A DNA stretch of 64,000 nt from Thalassobaculum_A sp040219215 (GCF_040219215.1 NZ_JAVJSX010000003.1:142014-206013); one strand, 5' to 3'; positions 25,961-34,930 are shown, counted from the first letter of the stretch. Program-made: numbers and translations. Notes: generated from the sequence alone by a model not told the origin.

Positions 25961-26962
25961 ATGAAATCGACTCTGCTGGGGGCGGCTGCCGCCCTGGCCA
26001 TGATCTCGGCCGGCGCCGCCGTGCACGCCGCCGATTATCCGACCAAGGATCTTCAGGGCGTCATCATGTGGGGCGCCGGCGGCGCCACCGACACGGTCGC
26101 GCGCGCCATCACCCCGGTGGTCGAACCGCTGCTGGGCCAGCAGATCGTGCTGGTCAACAAGTCCGGCGGCTCCGGCGCCATCTCCACCGCCTTCGTGGCC
26201 GGCCGGCCGGCTGACGGCTACACACTGCTGTACGGGGCGGAGAATCCGCAACTCCACAAGGTTCTGGAGATCGCCCAGACCGACTACGCCGACTTCTACC
26301 CGGTCAACGTCCTGGCGCGTGGCATCGCCGTGATCGTCGCCAACAACGACACGCCCTGGAAGTCGATGAAGGATCTGGTCGCCGACGCCCAGAAGCGGCC
26401 GGGCGAGATCAAGATGGGCTCGACCGGGCCGGGCGGCCTGCCGCACGTGGTCGGCGCGCTGGTCAAGACGGTAACCGATTTCAAGGTGACCTCGGTGCCG
26501 TTCGACGGCGAAGGTCCGGGCATCACCGCCCTGCTCGGCGGCCACGTCGACTTCATGCCGGCCGGCCTGAGCGCCGCGTCCGAGCACATCAAGGCCGGGC
26601 GGGTCCGCGTACTCGCGGTGGTGAACAACACCGAGATCGCGGCCCTGCCGGGCGTGCCGCCGATCACCGCCGACTTCCCCGGCTTTGGTAAGTACCTGCC
26701 GTGGGGTCCGTTCTACGGCGTGTTCGTCAGCCGCGACGTACCCGACGCCGCCAAGGCGAAGCTCGTCGAGGCGTTCAAACAGGGTGCCGCCACGCCGAAG
26801 TTCGTCGAGCTGATGGAAGGCCGCGGCAACATCATGATGAACATTGCCGGCGACGAGGCCGACGCGTTCCTGAAGAAGTGGCAGTCGACCACGACCTGGG
26901 TGCTGCACGCGGCCGAGGCCACGAAGGCTTCCCCGGAAAAATTCGGCATTCCCAAGCCGTAA
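25961..26962 (+). CDS. tctC: Tripartite tricarboxylate transporter substrate-binding protein (Bug family)
   Basis: 333 residues with a signal peptide cleaved after A-H-A-A near residue 24. Bug-family landmarks include D-Y-P-T-K at the mature start, the G-A-G-G-A-T-D-T-V-A-R loop that grips a carboxylate, and V-V-N-K-S-G-G-S-G-type residues following. It delivers a small carboxylate to TctAB. A GGGAGG site precedes the ATG. Together with the downstream quiC1 gene, a shikimate- or quinate-type substrate is the best guess. Confidence 0.92.
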   Translation: MKSTLLGAAAALAMISAGAAVHAADYPTKDLQGVIMWGAGGATDTVARAITPVVEPLLGQQIVLVNKSGGSGAISTAFVAGRPADGYTLLYGAENPQLHKVLEIAQTDYADFYPVNVLARGIAVIVANNDTPWKSMKDLVADAQKRPGEIKMGSTGPGGLPHVVGALVKTVTDFKVTSVPFDGEGPGITALLGGHVDFMPAGLSAASEHIKAGRVRVLAVVNNTEIAALPGVPPITADFPGFGKYLPWGPFYGVFVSRDVPDAAKAKLVEAFKQGAATPKFVELMEGRGNIMMNIAGDEADAFLKKWQSTTTWVLHAAEATKASPEKFGIPKP

Positions 26963-26971
26963 CGTCAGGAT

Positions 26972-26997
26972 GGGCGGCTCCGGCTCCGGAGCCGCCC
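26972..26997 (+). terminator. Intercistronic hairpin between tctC and tctB
   Basis: A perfect 12-bp stem, GGGCGGCTCCGG and its complement, with only CT between the arms, followed by TTTCTCTT. It begins nine bases after the tctC stop and has the form of a rho-independent terminator. Since tctB follows 27 bases later with its own strong ribosome site, it probably attenuates rather than blocks. Confidence 0.65.
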
Positions 26998-27023
26998 TTT
27001 CTCTTCGCGACGGAGGAGGTCCG

Positions 27024-27497
27024 ATGACCGAAGCACGTCCAAGGCTCCCCGGCGAGCGGGCGTTCTCGCTGGTGCTGTTGGCGTTCAGCCTGTTCGTTCT
27101 CTACCAAGCCTACCGGATTTCCGGATTCTCCTCGGTCAGCTCACCCGGCGTATTCCCGATGCTGGCCGCCCTGGTCATGGTGGGATCACTGGTGGTGACT
27201 CTCCTCCAGGAACGGAAGCTGCCTACACCGTCCGGCTCCGGACCGATGGCGTTCTACAGGCGTGTCACGCCGCCGGTGCTGCTGATCATGGTGGCGCTGA
27301 TCGTGGCGCTGATGCTGATGATGGAACCGGCCGGGTTCGTCGTCGCTGCAGGCGGATTTCTGTTCGCCAGCATCCTGATCCTGCAGGGCGGACGCCCGGT
27401 GCGCGCGGCGGTCATCAGCGCGGGCGCCCTGGCGGCGATCTATGCGGTCTTCCGACTGGTGTTCCAGGTCGTGCTGCCGGAAGCCGAGTGGCTGTGA
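27024..27497 (+). CDS. tctB: Tripartite tricarboxylate transporter small membrane subunit
   Basis: 157 residues with four predicted membrane helices, the TctB size and plan. A conserved segment S-S-P-G-V-F-P-M-L-A-A follows the first helix, as in other TctB proteins. The start at 27024 has GGAGGAGGT immediately upstream; an extension to 26970 would run through the hairpin and is rejected. The stop overlaps the tctA start codon. Confidence 0.9.
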   Translation: MTEARPRLPGERAFSLVLLAFSLFVLYQAYRISGFSSVSSPGVFPMLAALVMVGSLVVTLLQERKLPTPSGSGPMAFYRRVTPPVLLIMVALIVALMLMMEPAGFVVAAGGFLFASILILQGGRPVRAAVISAGALAAIYAVFRLVFQVVLPEAEWL

Positions 27498-29020
27498 TGG
27501 AAGGTTCCACCCTTTCGTACTTCCTGATGAGCTGGCTCGACCCGTCCCTGCTGGCCCTGACCGCCGCCGGAACGCTGGCCGGGGTCTATATCGGCGCGAT
27601 CCCCGGCCTGTCGGTCACCATGGCCGTGTCGATCCTGATCTCGTTCACCTTCGCCTGGGACGTCAACGACGCGCTTGCCCTGATGGGCGGAGTATTCTGC
27701 GGCGGCGTCTACGGCGGATCGCGCACGGCAATCCTGCTGAACATCCCCGGCGCACCGAGCGCCATCGCCACCGCGATCGACGGCTTCCCCCTGGCCCAAC
27801 GCGGCGAGGCCGGCCGTGCCATCGGGGTGAGCACAGTGATGTCGGTGATCGGCGGGATCACAGGCGTGATTGCCCTGGCCCTCGCAGCTCCTGCAATCTC
27901 GGAATTCGCGCTGATGTTTGCGCCGCGCGACTACCTGCTGCTGGCGATCATCGGCATCCTGCTGGTCGGCGCCCTGTCCGGCGAATCCCTGGCCAAGGGC
28001 GTGTTCGCCGGTGCGCTGGGCGTGCTGATCGGCATGGTCGGCCTCGATCCGATGACCGCCGAGGGACGATTTACCTTCGGCCAGGTGTCGCTGCTCGGCG
28101 GCATTCCCTACGTCGCCGCCATGATCGGCTTCTTCGGGGTCGCCGAGGCGCTGGTCCAACTCCACCACCTGCACGCCACGCCGGTACGCCAGAAGGTCGA
28201 CCGGATCGTTCCCGGCTGGGACGTCGTCAAGAAGTACATCCCCTTGTCGATCCGATCGTCGGTCATCGGCGTCGTGGTGGGCGCCCTGCCCGGTACCGGC
28301 GGCGACATCGCGGCCCTGATGGCCTACGACCACGCCAAGCGCAGCGTGAAGAAGCCGTCGCGTCCGTTCGGCCAGGGCGCCTATGAGGGCCTGGTCGCCC
28401 CGGAAACCGCCAACAACGCGGCGATCGGCGGCGCCTATATCCCGATGCTCACCCTCGGTCTGCCCGGCGACGCGGTGACCGCCGTGATCATCGGCGCGCT
28501 GTTCATCCACGGTCTGAAGCCTGGGCCGATGCTGATGATCGAGACGCCGCACCTGTTCTGGTTCACGGTCGGCAACCTGACGCTCGCCAACATATTCACC
28601 CTGATCTTCGGACTGACCGGCATCCGGGTGTTCGCCAAGATGGTCGAGTGCCCGCGGTCGATCCTGATCCCACTGATCATCGTGCTGTCGGTGGTCGGCA
28701 CCTACGCGATCCAGAACAGCGTGATCGACATCTACTGGATGCTGGCGTTCGGCGTGCTCGGCTACTTCATGAAGATGTACGGCTACCAGGTTGGCCCCGT
28801 CATCCTCGGGGTGATCCTGGGACCGTTGATGGATGTGTCGTACCGGCGCGCCATGCTGTCGGTGCGGGATGACCCGGTCATGTTCGCTTGGGAAATGGTC
28901 GCCAATCCGCTGACGCTGGTCCTGACGCTGTCGGTGATACTGTTGCTGGCGAGCCAGACACCGGCCTGGGCCACGGCACGGACCCGTCTCGGCCGATGGC
29001 GCGAAACCGCACGGAGGTAG
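27497..29020 (+). CDS. tctA: Tripartite tricarboxylate transporter large permease subunit
   Basis: 507 residues with about 11-12 membrane helices. TctA signatures are present: Y-I-G-A-I-P-G-L near the N-terminus, G-G-V-Y-G-G-S-R-T-A-I-L-L-N-I-P-G near residue 70, and a second G-A-L-P-G-T-G-G-D in the repeat. It forms the ion-driven channel with TctB. The ATG at 27497 overlaps the tctB stop; a GTG at 27494 or 27488 is possible. QuiC1 follows after six bases. Confidence 0.95.
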   Translation: MEGSTLSYFLMSWLDPSLLALTAAGTLAGVYIGAIPGLSVTMAVSILISFTFAWDVNDALALMGGVFCGGVYGGSRTAILLNIPGAPSAIATAIDGFPLAQRGEAGRAIGVSTVMSVIGGITGVIALALAAPAISEFALMFAPRDYLLLAIIGILLVGALSGESLAKGVFAGALGVLIGMVGLDPMTAEGRFTFGQVSLLGGIPYVAAMIGFFGVAEALVQLHHLHATPVRQKVDRIVPGWDVVKKYIPLSIRSSVIGVVVGALPGTGGDIAALMAYDHAKRSVKKPSRPFGQGAYEGLVAPETANNAAIGGAYIPMLTLGLPGDAVTAVIIGALFIHGLKPGPMLMIETPHLFWFTVGNLTLANIFTLIFGLTGIRVFAKMVECPRSILIPLIIVLSVVGTYAIQNSVIDIYWMLAFGVLGYFMKMYGYQVGPVILGVILGPLMDVSYRRAMLSVRDDPVMFAWEMVANPLTLVLTLSVILLLASQTPAWATARTRLGRWRETARR

Positions 29021-29026
29021 GAAGCC

Positions 29027-30919
29027 ATGAAGACCTCGATCGCGACGGTATCGCTGAGCGGCGATCTGGAGGAGAAGCTGACCGCGATCGCGGCGGCCGG
29101 GTTCGACGGCGTCGAGATCTTCGAGAACGACTTCCTGACCTTCGACGGCGGGCCGCGCGACGTTGGCCGGATGATCGCCGATCTCGGCCTGATCTGCGTC
29201 GCCTTCCAGCCGTTCCGCGACTTCGAAGGGATGCCGGACGCCGAGCGAACACGGACCTTCGCCCGCGCTGAACGCAAGTTCGACATCATGGAGGAACTCG
29301 GCACCAAGCTGATGCTGGTGTGCAGCAACGTGTCGCCAGGCTCGCTGGGCGGTATTGACCGGGCGGCCGACGATTTCCGGGAGCTTGGCGAGCGGGCCAA
29401 GAAACGCGGCCTGACCGTGGGTTTCGAGGCACTGGCCTGGGGTCGCCACATCAGCGACCACCGCGACGCCTGGGAGGTGGTGCGCCGGGCCGATCATCCG
29501 AACATCGGCCTGATCCTCGACAGCTACCACACCATCGCTCGTGGCGTGCCGGTGGACAGCATCCGCTCGATTCCCGGCGACCGCATCGTGCTGGTCCAGA
29601 TCGCCGACGCACCGAAGGTCGACATGGACCTGCTGCAGCTCAGCCGACACTTCCGCTGCATGCCGGGCCAGGGCGACCTGCCGCTGGTCGGGTTCATGCA
29701 GGCGCTCGACGCCACCGGTTACGACGGCATGCTGTCGCTGGAGATCTTCAACGACCAGTTTCGGGCCGGCTCGGCCCGCCAGGTCGCGACCGACGGCAAG
29801 CGCGGCCTGCTCCACCTGATCGACCAGGTCGCCCGGTCAACCACGAACCCAAAGCGCCGCAAGCCGGCCATGCCGGCCCGACCCGCGGGTCTGGGTGTAG
29901 AGTTCATCGAGTTCGCCGTGGACGAGGACACTGCGGAGGAATTGACGGCGCTGCTCGCCGGACTGGGCTTCCACCGGGCTGGCAAGCATCGCTCAAAGGC
30001 AGTCGAACTCTGGCGACAGGGCGACGTCAATCTGGTCGTCAACACCGACAAGGAGGGCTTCGCCCATTCGTCCTACATCGTCCATGGTCCCTCAGTCTGC
30101 GCCATGGCGCTCAAGGTATCGGACGTGGCCGGCGCCATGGAAAGGGCGGACCACCTGTTGGTGCCGTCGTTCGCCGAGGCGGTCGGCCCCGGCGAGTTGA
30201 AGATCCCGGCAATCCGCGGGGTCGGCGGCAGCCTGATCTATTTCGTCGAGCCGCAGGGTCCGCTCGGCGACATCTGGTCGGTGGATTTCGACCTGTCGGA
30301 TGCGGCGGAACCGCCCACCGACGGCATCGGCCTTACCCGCGTCGACCACCTCGCCCAGTCGATGAGCTACGAGGAAATGCTGTCGGCGCTGCTGACCTAC
30401 ACAGCGCTGCTGGATTTGGAGAAGGCCCCGCAGGTCGACATCACCGATCCGGGGGGACTGGTGCAGAGCCAGGCGCTGCAGGCGGCCGACGGCGCCGTCC
30501 GGCTGGTCCTCAACAGCTCGCAGAGCGCCAAGACCCAGTCCGGGCGTTTCCGTTCGGAGTTCTTCGGGTCCGGCACCCAGCACATCGCCTTCGCGACCGA
30601 CGACATCTTCGAGACGGTCCGGCGCATGAAAGCCCACGGGTTGGCCCCGCTGCCGATCTCCGACAATTACTACGACGATGTCGACGTGCGCTTCGGGCTC
30701 GACCCGTCGCTGGTTGCCGACCTGCGCGACCACGACGTGCTGTACGACCGGGACGGCGACGGCGAGTACTTCCAGATCTACACCCGCACGTTTGCCGACC
30801 GGTTCTTCTTCGAGATCGTCCAGCGCAAGGCCTATCAGGGCTTCGGCGCCGCCAATGCCCCGGTGCGCCTGGCTGCCCAGGCCCGCTCGGCGCCGGAACC
30901 GACCATGCCGCGCCGCTGA
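29027..30919 (+). CDS. quiC1: 3-dehydroshikimate dehydratase, bifunctional QuiC1-type (TIM barrel plus HPPD-like domain)
   Basis: 630 residues, the length of Pseudomonas QuiC1. Residues 1-280 form a sugar-isomerase-type TIM barrel (M-K-T-S-I-A-T-V-S-L-S-G, G-F-E-A-L-A-W-G, D-S-Y-H). Residues about 290-615 form a hydroxyphenylpyruvate dioxygenase-like module with G-T-Q-H-I-A-F and a late F-F-E-I-V-Q-R. QuiC1 converts 3-dehydroshikimate to protocatechuate, the entry of quinate and shikimate into aromatic catabolism. Being last in the tct operon links the importer to this route. No quinate dehydrogenase or pca genes are in the window. Confidence 0.88.
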   Translation: MKTSIATVSLSGDLEEKLTAIAAAGFDGVEIFENDFLTFDGGPRDVGRMIADLGLICVAFQPFRDFEGMPDAERTRTFARAERKFDIMEELGTKLMLVCSNVSPGSLGGIDRAADDFRELGERAKKRGLTVGFEALAWGRHISDHRDAWEVVRRADHPNIGLILDSYHTIARGVPVDSIRSIPGDRIVLVQIADAPKVDMDLLQLSRHFRCMPGQGDLPLVGFMQALDATGYDGMLSLEIFNDQFRAGSARQVATDGKRGLLHLIDQVARSTTNPKRRKPAMPARPAGLGVEFIEFAVDEDTAEELTALLAGLGFHRAGKHRSKAVELWRQGDVNLVVNTDKEGFAHSSYIVHGPSVCAMALKVSDVAGAMERADHLLVPSFAEAVGPGELKIPAIRGVGGSLIYFVEPQGPLGDIWSVDFDLSDAAEPPTDGIGLTRVDHLAQSMSYEEMLSALLTYTALLDLEKAPQVDITDPGGLVQSQALQAADGAVRLVLNSSQSAKTQSGRFRSEFFGSGTQHIAFATDDIFETVRRMKAHGLAPLPISDNYYDDVDVRFGLDPSLVADLRDHDVLYDRDGDGEYFQIYTRTFADRFFFEIVQRKAYQGFGAANAPVRLAAQARSAPEPTMPRR

Positions 30920-30929
30920 GGCGCTCCGA

Positions 30930-31775
30930 TCAGCGTGCCTTGCGCGGCTTGGCCGCCTTGAACTGCCGGGTCACGTCGATGATCGCCTTCTCGACCGGCA
31001 GCCGCTCCATGCTGGACGCGCCCACGAAGCCGTGGGCGTCCGTGCGCCCCAGCACGTAGTCGACGTCCTGGGGCGTAGCGATCGGCCCGCCATGCGCCAG
31101 GGTCACGATCTCCGGATTGATCTCGCAGGCCGCCTCGATCATCGCTTGGACCTTGTCGGCTGCATCATCGAGGCCGAGAGCATTGGTGGAACCGATGGTC
31201 CCGCCGGCGGTCAGGCCGACATGCGGCACCAGCATGTCGACGCCAGCCTTGGCCATCATCCGGGCATCATCGGGCGAGAATACGTACGACAGTGTGTAGA
31301 GGCCCGCCGCCCGCGCCCGGGTGATCATCTCGGCTTCCTTGGCAAAGCCCAGCCCCACCGACTCGAGATCTCGGCGGAACACCCCGTCGATGCGCCCGAC
31401 GGTCGGGAAATTGATGACCCCGGCGTAGCCGACGGCGCGCACCTCTTCCAGCAGTTGGTCGATGTCGCGGGTCGGGTCGGTGGCGCAGATGCCGGCGATC
31501 ACCGGGATCGCGTCGACCGCCGGCAGGATCTGGCGGCGTCCCATCTCCAGGACGATGTCGTTGGCGTTGCCGAAGGGCAGGTACCCCGCGATCGACGCAT
31601 GGCCGTTCATGCGGAACCAGCCGGAGTTGTAGACCACGATCAGGTCGGCACCGCCGATCTCGGCGCACTTGGCCGAAAGACCGGTACCGGCGCCGGCCGT
31701 GACGATGGGATCGCCGGCAGCAATCACCTCAGCGACACGGGCGCAAACGTCGTCCCGGTGGTATCTGCGGGCCAT
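30930..31775 (-). CDS. Phosphoenolpyruvate hydrolase-family TIM-barrel protein (Tm-1 C-terminal-half homologue)
   Basis: 281 residues. Pattern matches the PEP-hydrolase-like TIM-barrel family: G-A-G-T-G-L-S-A-K near residue 30, Y-N-S-G-W-F-R-M-N-G, A-G-I-C-A-T-D-P, and F-V-G-A-S-S-M-E-R-L-P at the C-terminus. In tomato Tm-1 such a barrel is fused behind a UPF0261 domain; here that domain is encoded by the gene just upstream, 29 bases away, in the same order. Enzymatic reaction not established for this family. Confidence 0.85.
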   Translation of the reverse strand: MARRYHRDDVCARVAEVIAAGDPIVTAGAGTGLSAKCAEIGGADLIVVYNSGWFRMNGHASIAGYLPFGNANDIVLEMGRRQILPAVDAIPVIAGICATDPTRDIDQLLEEVRAVGYAGVINFPTVGRIDGVFRRDLESVGLGFAKEAEMITRARAAGLYTLSYVFSPDDARMMAKAGVDMLVPHVGLTAGGTIGSTNALGLDDAADKVQAMIEAACEINPEIVTLAHGGPIATPQDVDYVLGRTDAHGFVGASSMERLPVEKAIIDVTRQFKAAKPRKAR

Positions 31776-31804
31776 TGGGTTTCCTCGCCTGGGTCTGGAT
31801 GAGA

Positions 31805-33040
31805 TCAGCCGGCGACCGCCGCCGGTCGAATGGATGCCATCAACGTCAGGAGCCGCGCCACCACCAGCTCGGCGAACGGCGGGTCGTTGATGTGGTCGGG
31901 TGACCGGACGATCGGGCCGTCATAGGCAGCGCTCACCGACTCAAAGAAGGCGCGATCGGCCTCGGGATCGTGGAACGGACCGTCCGGCCGGCCGTACTCC
32001 GAGATCCCGCCGAGCGGCAGGACCAGTTCCGTCGGCCCGGTAGCGCCTGCCAACTTGCCCGCCACGATGCGGCCGAGCTCGGCGTTCTCGTCGCGGGTGG
32101 TACGCATCAGCGTGGTTCCGGCGTTGTGTCGGTGCAGCCGGCGGTCGCGCAGCGCCGGGGGTATCGTGGCGACCGGTCCGAAATTCACCATGTCGAGCGC
32201 ACCCGGAACCACGACCTGCGGAATGCCCCGCCGCCCCGCGGCCTCCAGCCGCGCCGGCCCGGCGCTCAGAGCGCCGCCGCACAACTCGTCGGCCAATTCG
32301 GTCGTCGTCAGGTCAAGAACGGCGTCGATCTCACCCGCCTCAATCAATTCTTCCATAGCCCGCCCGCCGGTGCCGCTGGCGTGGAACACCATGACCTGGC
32401 AGCCCGATTCGAGCAGCAGACGCCGACAGCGCTCTGCCGCCGGAGTGGTCACGCCGAACGCGGTGATCGCGACTACCGCGCCGTCCGCCTGTCGCACCTC
32501 ATCAGCGCCGCCCTCGACCATGCCACACACCGCGTTGGCGGCGTTGCGCAGCACCCGGCGCAGTATCGGGTTCAATCCCATCACATCGGTGACCGAGAAC
32601 AGCACGGCGATGTCGCGGGTGCCGACGAATGCAGAGACGTCTCCTGCGCCCTTGGTCGACACGAGCACCTTTGGAAACCCGAAGGGCAGCGCGCGCAGCG
32701 GCGCGCTGGTGACCGCCGACCCCGAGCCGCCGCCGATCGCCACCGCACCGTCGATGCGGCCCTGGGCCAGCAAGTCCTTGACCAGGGCCACAGCACCGGA
32801 CGACACCCGGTCGAGGGCCGCTCCACGATCCCCGGCGGCAATCAGTTCATCGACCCCGCCGCCGGCCCGTGCCGCCACCTCCTGGCGGGAGATGTCGGCC
32901 CCGCCGTGCTCCCCGCGCACCGACAGGTCGACCATCAGCGCGCGATGGCCGCGCGCCTCGACCACGGATCTCAGGAAACCAAGTTCCTGGGCCTTGGTGT
33001 CCAGCGTTCCGATGATCGCGATGGTCCGCGGCGGATGCAT
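31805..33040 (-). CDS. UPF0261 / Tm-1-like ATP-binding domain protein
   Basis: 411 residues, the full UPF0261 length. It begins I-A-I-I-G-T-L-D-T-K-A-Q-E-L, the family hallmark, with G-G-G-S-G-S-A-V near residue 102 and F-V-G-T-R-D-I-A-V, then a second lobe with V-V-V-P-G-A-L-D-M-V-N-F-G. The tomato homologue binds ATP and inhibits tobamovirus replication; the bacterial role is unknown. It is followed by the PEP-hydrolase-like gene. It lies downstream of tonB on the same strand but 77 bases separate them, so cotranscription is uncertain. Confidence 0.88.
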   Translation of the reverse strand: MHPPRTIAIIGTLDTKAQELGFLRSVVEARGHRALMVDLSVRGEHGGADISRQEVAARAGGGVDELIAAGDRGAALDRVSSGAVALVKDLLAQGRIDGAVAIGGGSGSAVTSAPLRALPFGFPKVLVSTKGAGDVSAFVGTRDIAVLFSVTDVMGLNPILRRVLRNAANAVCGMVEGGADEVRQADGAVVAITAFGVTTPAAERCRRLLLESGCQVMVFHASGTGGRAMEELIEAGEIDAVLDLTTTELADELCGGALSAGPARLEAAGRRGIPQVVVPGALDMVNFGPVATIPPALRDRRLHRHNAGTTLMRTTRDENAELGRIVAGKLAGATGPTELVLPLGGISEYGRPDGPFHDPEADRAFFESVSAAYDGPIVRSPDHINDPPFAELVVARLLTLMASIRPAAVAG

Positions 33041-33117
33041 GTCGGCGTTCCCCAGGCGCGATCGCGCGCCGCGGGGAGACTACAAACGGGCCTGCACTCC
33101 AGCAAGCGGCGGCGTCC

Positions 33118-34089
33118 CTACCGCAGCATGAACTGGACCGGCACCCGGATCTCCAGTCTGGCCTGCTGGAACGACGCCGGGACACCAGGCAACGGCTGCG
33201 CCCGCTGGATCATCCGTTCGACCGCGTGGTCCAGCGACCGGTCGCCGGCGCTGCGCTCGATATGATGCGACAGCACCCTGCCGCTGCGGTCCATCACGAA
33301 CACCAGCAGTGCCGTGCCTTCGATCCGTCGCTGGCGGGCCCGGTGCGGGTACTCCTTGTGGCGTTCCAGCCAATCGCGCAGCTGGCTCATGTAGTCGGCA
33401 GCCCCGCCGGCGGTGGCGGCCGTTGGCGACGGAGTCCCGTGGTCGGCGCTGCGCGCCGGCTGACCACCAGCGACACCGCCGCCGTTGTGCGATTGGGTGT
33501 CTGATGCGGCCGAGACAGCGGCGGCGGCTGGCGCTTCGGCCACTTGGCTGGGCTGCTCGGTCATCGGCCGTGGCGGTGCCGGCTTGGCAGCGGTCCGCTT
33601 GGGCGCTTCGGGCCTGGGTAGCGGTGTCGGCGGTACGACGGCATCGCGCGCTTCCACCATTTCGGCCGCCGGCACCGGCACGGGCTGAACCACCGGTGCA
33701 GGCGTTTTCACCACCGCCGGCGTCACCGGATCATTGGCTTCCGGCTTGATCGGCTCCGGTGGCTGGGCGGCCGGCACCGTCTCGGCGACCGTTTCCGGCT
33801 TCGGGGGTTCCACCACCTGCGGTACCGGCGGCGTCACAGGTTCTACCGTCGTCGGAGACGGTTCGACCGTCGGCGCGGACACCGCCTTCACCGCGTCCTG
33901 CCGCGGCCCGGTCGGGGCCTCAGCCGCGGACGGGCCGGCGCTCGGCGACAGCATGACCTGCAGGCTGCCGCCGCCACCGGCGGCCACTGCGGGTGACGGG
34001 TCATTCTGGACGATCCACGCAGCAGCCATAATGTGGAGCCCGAGCGCCACGCCCCCAGCCGCCAGCCAGTGCCTGCCGCCAAGCGTCAT
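33118..34089 (-). CDS. tonB: TonB family energy-transducing protein
   Basis: 323 residues. A single N-terminal membrane helix (about 8-28) is followed by a long Pro/Val/Ala/Glu-rich periplasm-spanning region (about 60-230) and a C-terminal TonB domain (Y-P-H-R-A-R-Q-R-R-I-E-G, then V-F-V-M-D-R-S-G-R-V). It couples the proton-motive force from ExbBD to outer-membrane receptors. Its ATG overlaps the exbD stop (ATGA). No TonB-dependent receptor is in the window. Confidence 0.92.
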   Translation of the reverse strand: MTLGGRHWLAAGGVALGLHIMAAAWIVQNDPSPAVAAGGGGSLQVMLSPSAGPSAAEAPTGPRQDAVKAVSAPTVEPSPTTVEPVTPPVPQVVEPPKPETVAETVPAAQPPEPIKPEANDPVTPAVVKTPAPVVQPVPVPAAEMVEARDAVVPPTPLPRPEAPKRTAAKPAPPRPMTEQPSQVAEAPAAAAVSAASDTQSHNGGGVAGGQPARSADHGTPSPTAATAGGAADYMSQLRDWLERHKEYPHRARQRRIEGTALLVFVMDRSGRVLSHHIERSAGDRSLDHAVERMIQRAQPLPGVPASFQQARLEIRVPVQFMLR

Positions 34090-34502
34090 TGCACGCCGCC
34101 CGGAACGGTCATCAATCGGACCCGCTCCACCCCGGCGGCACGCAAGGTCTCCATGACCCCGACGACCTCCGTCGCCGCCGCCGCACCGTCCGCCTTGACA
34201 TGGACTTCCTGAGCGGGGGCATCCACCAACCGCTCGGTCATCGCCGATTTCAGTGACGCGGCCTCCAGGACCCGGCCGTCCAAAGCCAACCGGCCGTCGG
34301 TTCCGATGAGGAGGACAATGTCCTTGGGGTCACCGGGTTCGCCGTTGCTTGACTGCGGCGGCGCGATCGCAAACGGATCGGTGGCGGACAGGCTGCCGAC
34401 CACCATGAAGAAGATCAGCAGCAGGAAAACCACGTTGATCAGCGGCAGAACGCGATCGTCCTCGTTGGCTGCGCGAGTCCTGTGCAGGTGTGCAAGCCTC
34501 AT
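34086..34502 (-). CDS. ExbD/TolR family protein, membrane Asp replaced by Asn
   Basis: 138 residues with one membrane helix at about 19-40 and a periplasmic domain. ExbD proteins carry an essential Asp in this helix (L-I-D-V in the sister protein); here the residue is Asn23 in L-P-L-I-N-V-V-F. The codon is AAC. This copy therefore cannot take part in proton transfer in the usual way. It is translationally coupled to the upstream exbD and to tonB by 4-base overlaps, so it is made together with them. It may pair with the other ExbD in a mixed dimer. Confidence 0.86.
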   Translation of the reverse strand: MRLAHLHRTRAANEDDRVLPLINVVFLLLIFFMVVGSLSATDPFAIAPPQSSNGEPGDPKDIVLLIGTDGRLALDGRVLEAASLKSAMTERLVDAPAQEVHVKADGAAAATEVVGVMETLRAAGVERVRLMTVPGGVQ

Positions 34503-34930
34503 CGTGCCTGGTCCCGGATCAGCGACAGGTTGCGCACGCCGGCCGCCGACAGCCGGTCCAGCACCGCGACCGCCTGCTGCAGAGGAACGCCGGCCGCCGT
34601 CTTCACGAACACTGCCTGGCCCGGCTTCTCGGCCATCCGAGTTCGGATGGATGCCTCCAGCCCGTCAAGATCGATGGGACGGCCCGACAGGCGCAGGCCG
34701 GCAGTCCGGATCTCTACCAGTACGGCACCCTCCATTGAGGCCGACGCGGCACCCGCCGACGGGGCGCTCAACGTAATCGACCGCCAGTCGAGAAAGCTCG
34801 ACGCCAGCATGAAGAACACCAGCAGAATGAAGACCACGTCGATCAGCGGCGTCAGGCTGATCAGCGAGCGTCGGCGGCGAACCTTAACGATCGGCCACAA
34901 GGGCCGCCGGACGCAGGCGGGCGACGTCAT
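34499..34930 (-). CDS. exbD: ExbD/TolR family protein with canonical membrane Asp
   Basis: 143 residues from the ATG at 34930. A basic N-terminus (V-K-V-R-R-R-R-S) is followed by one membrane helix with T-P-L-I-D-V-V-F, Asp31 being the proton-carrying residue. The periplasmic domain matches ExbD. Its start lies inside exbB (about 47 bases overlap); a later start is possible. It is the functional-looking member of a tandem exbD pair. Confidence 0.87.
   Translation of the reverse strand: MTSPACVRRPLWPIVKVRRRRSLISLTPLIDVVFILLVFFMLASSFLDWRSITLSAPSAGAASASMEGAVLVEIRTAGLRLSGRPIDLDGLEASIRTRMAEKPGQAVFVKTAAGVPLQQAVAVLDRLSAAGVRNLSLIRDQAR

Noticed and set aside
27440..29815. 791-codon minus-strand frame opposite tctA and quiC1
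   Set aside because: Low-complexity composition and no start context; the plus-strand genes have clear families.
33056..33067. Palindrome GCGCGATCGCGC between tonB and the UPF0261 gene
   Set aside because: Simple GC alternation that occurs by chance in such DNA; no tail or spacing to support a terminator.
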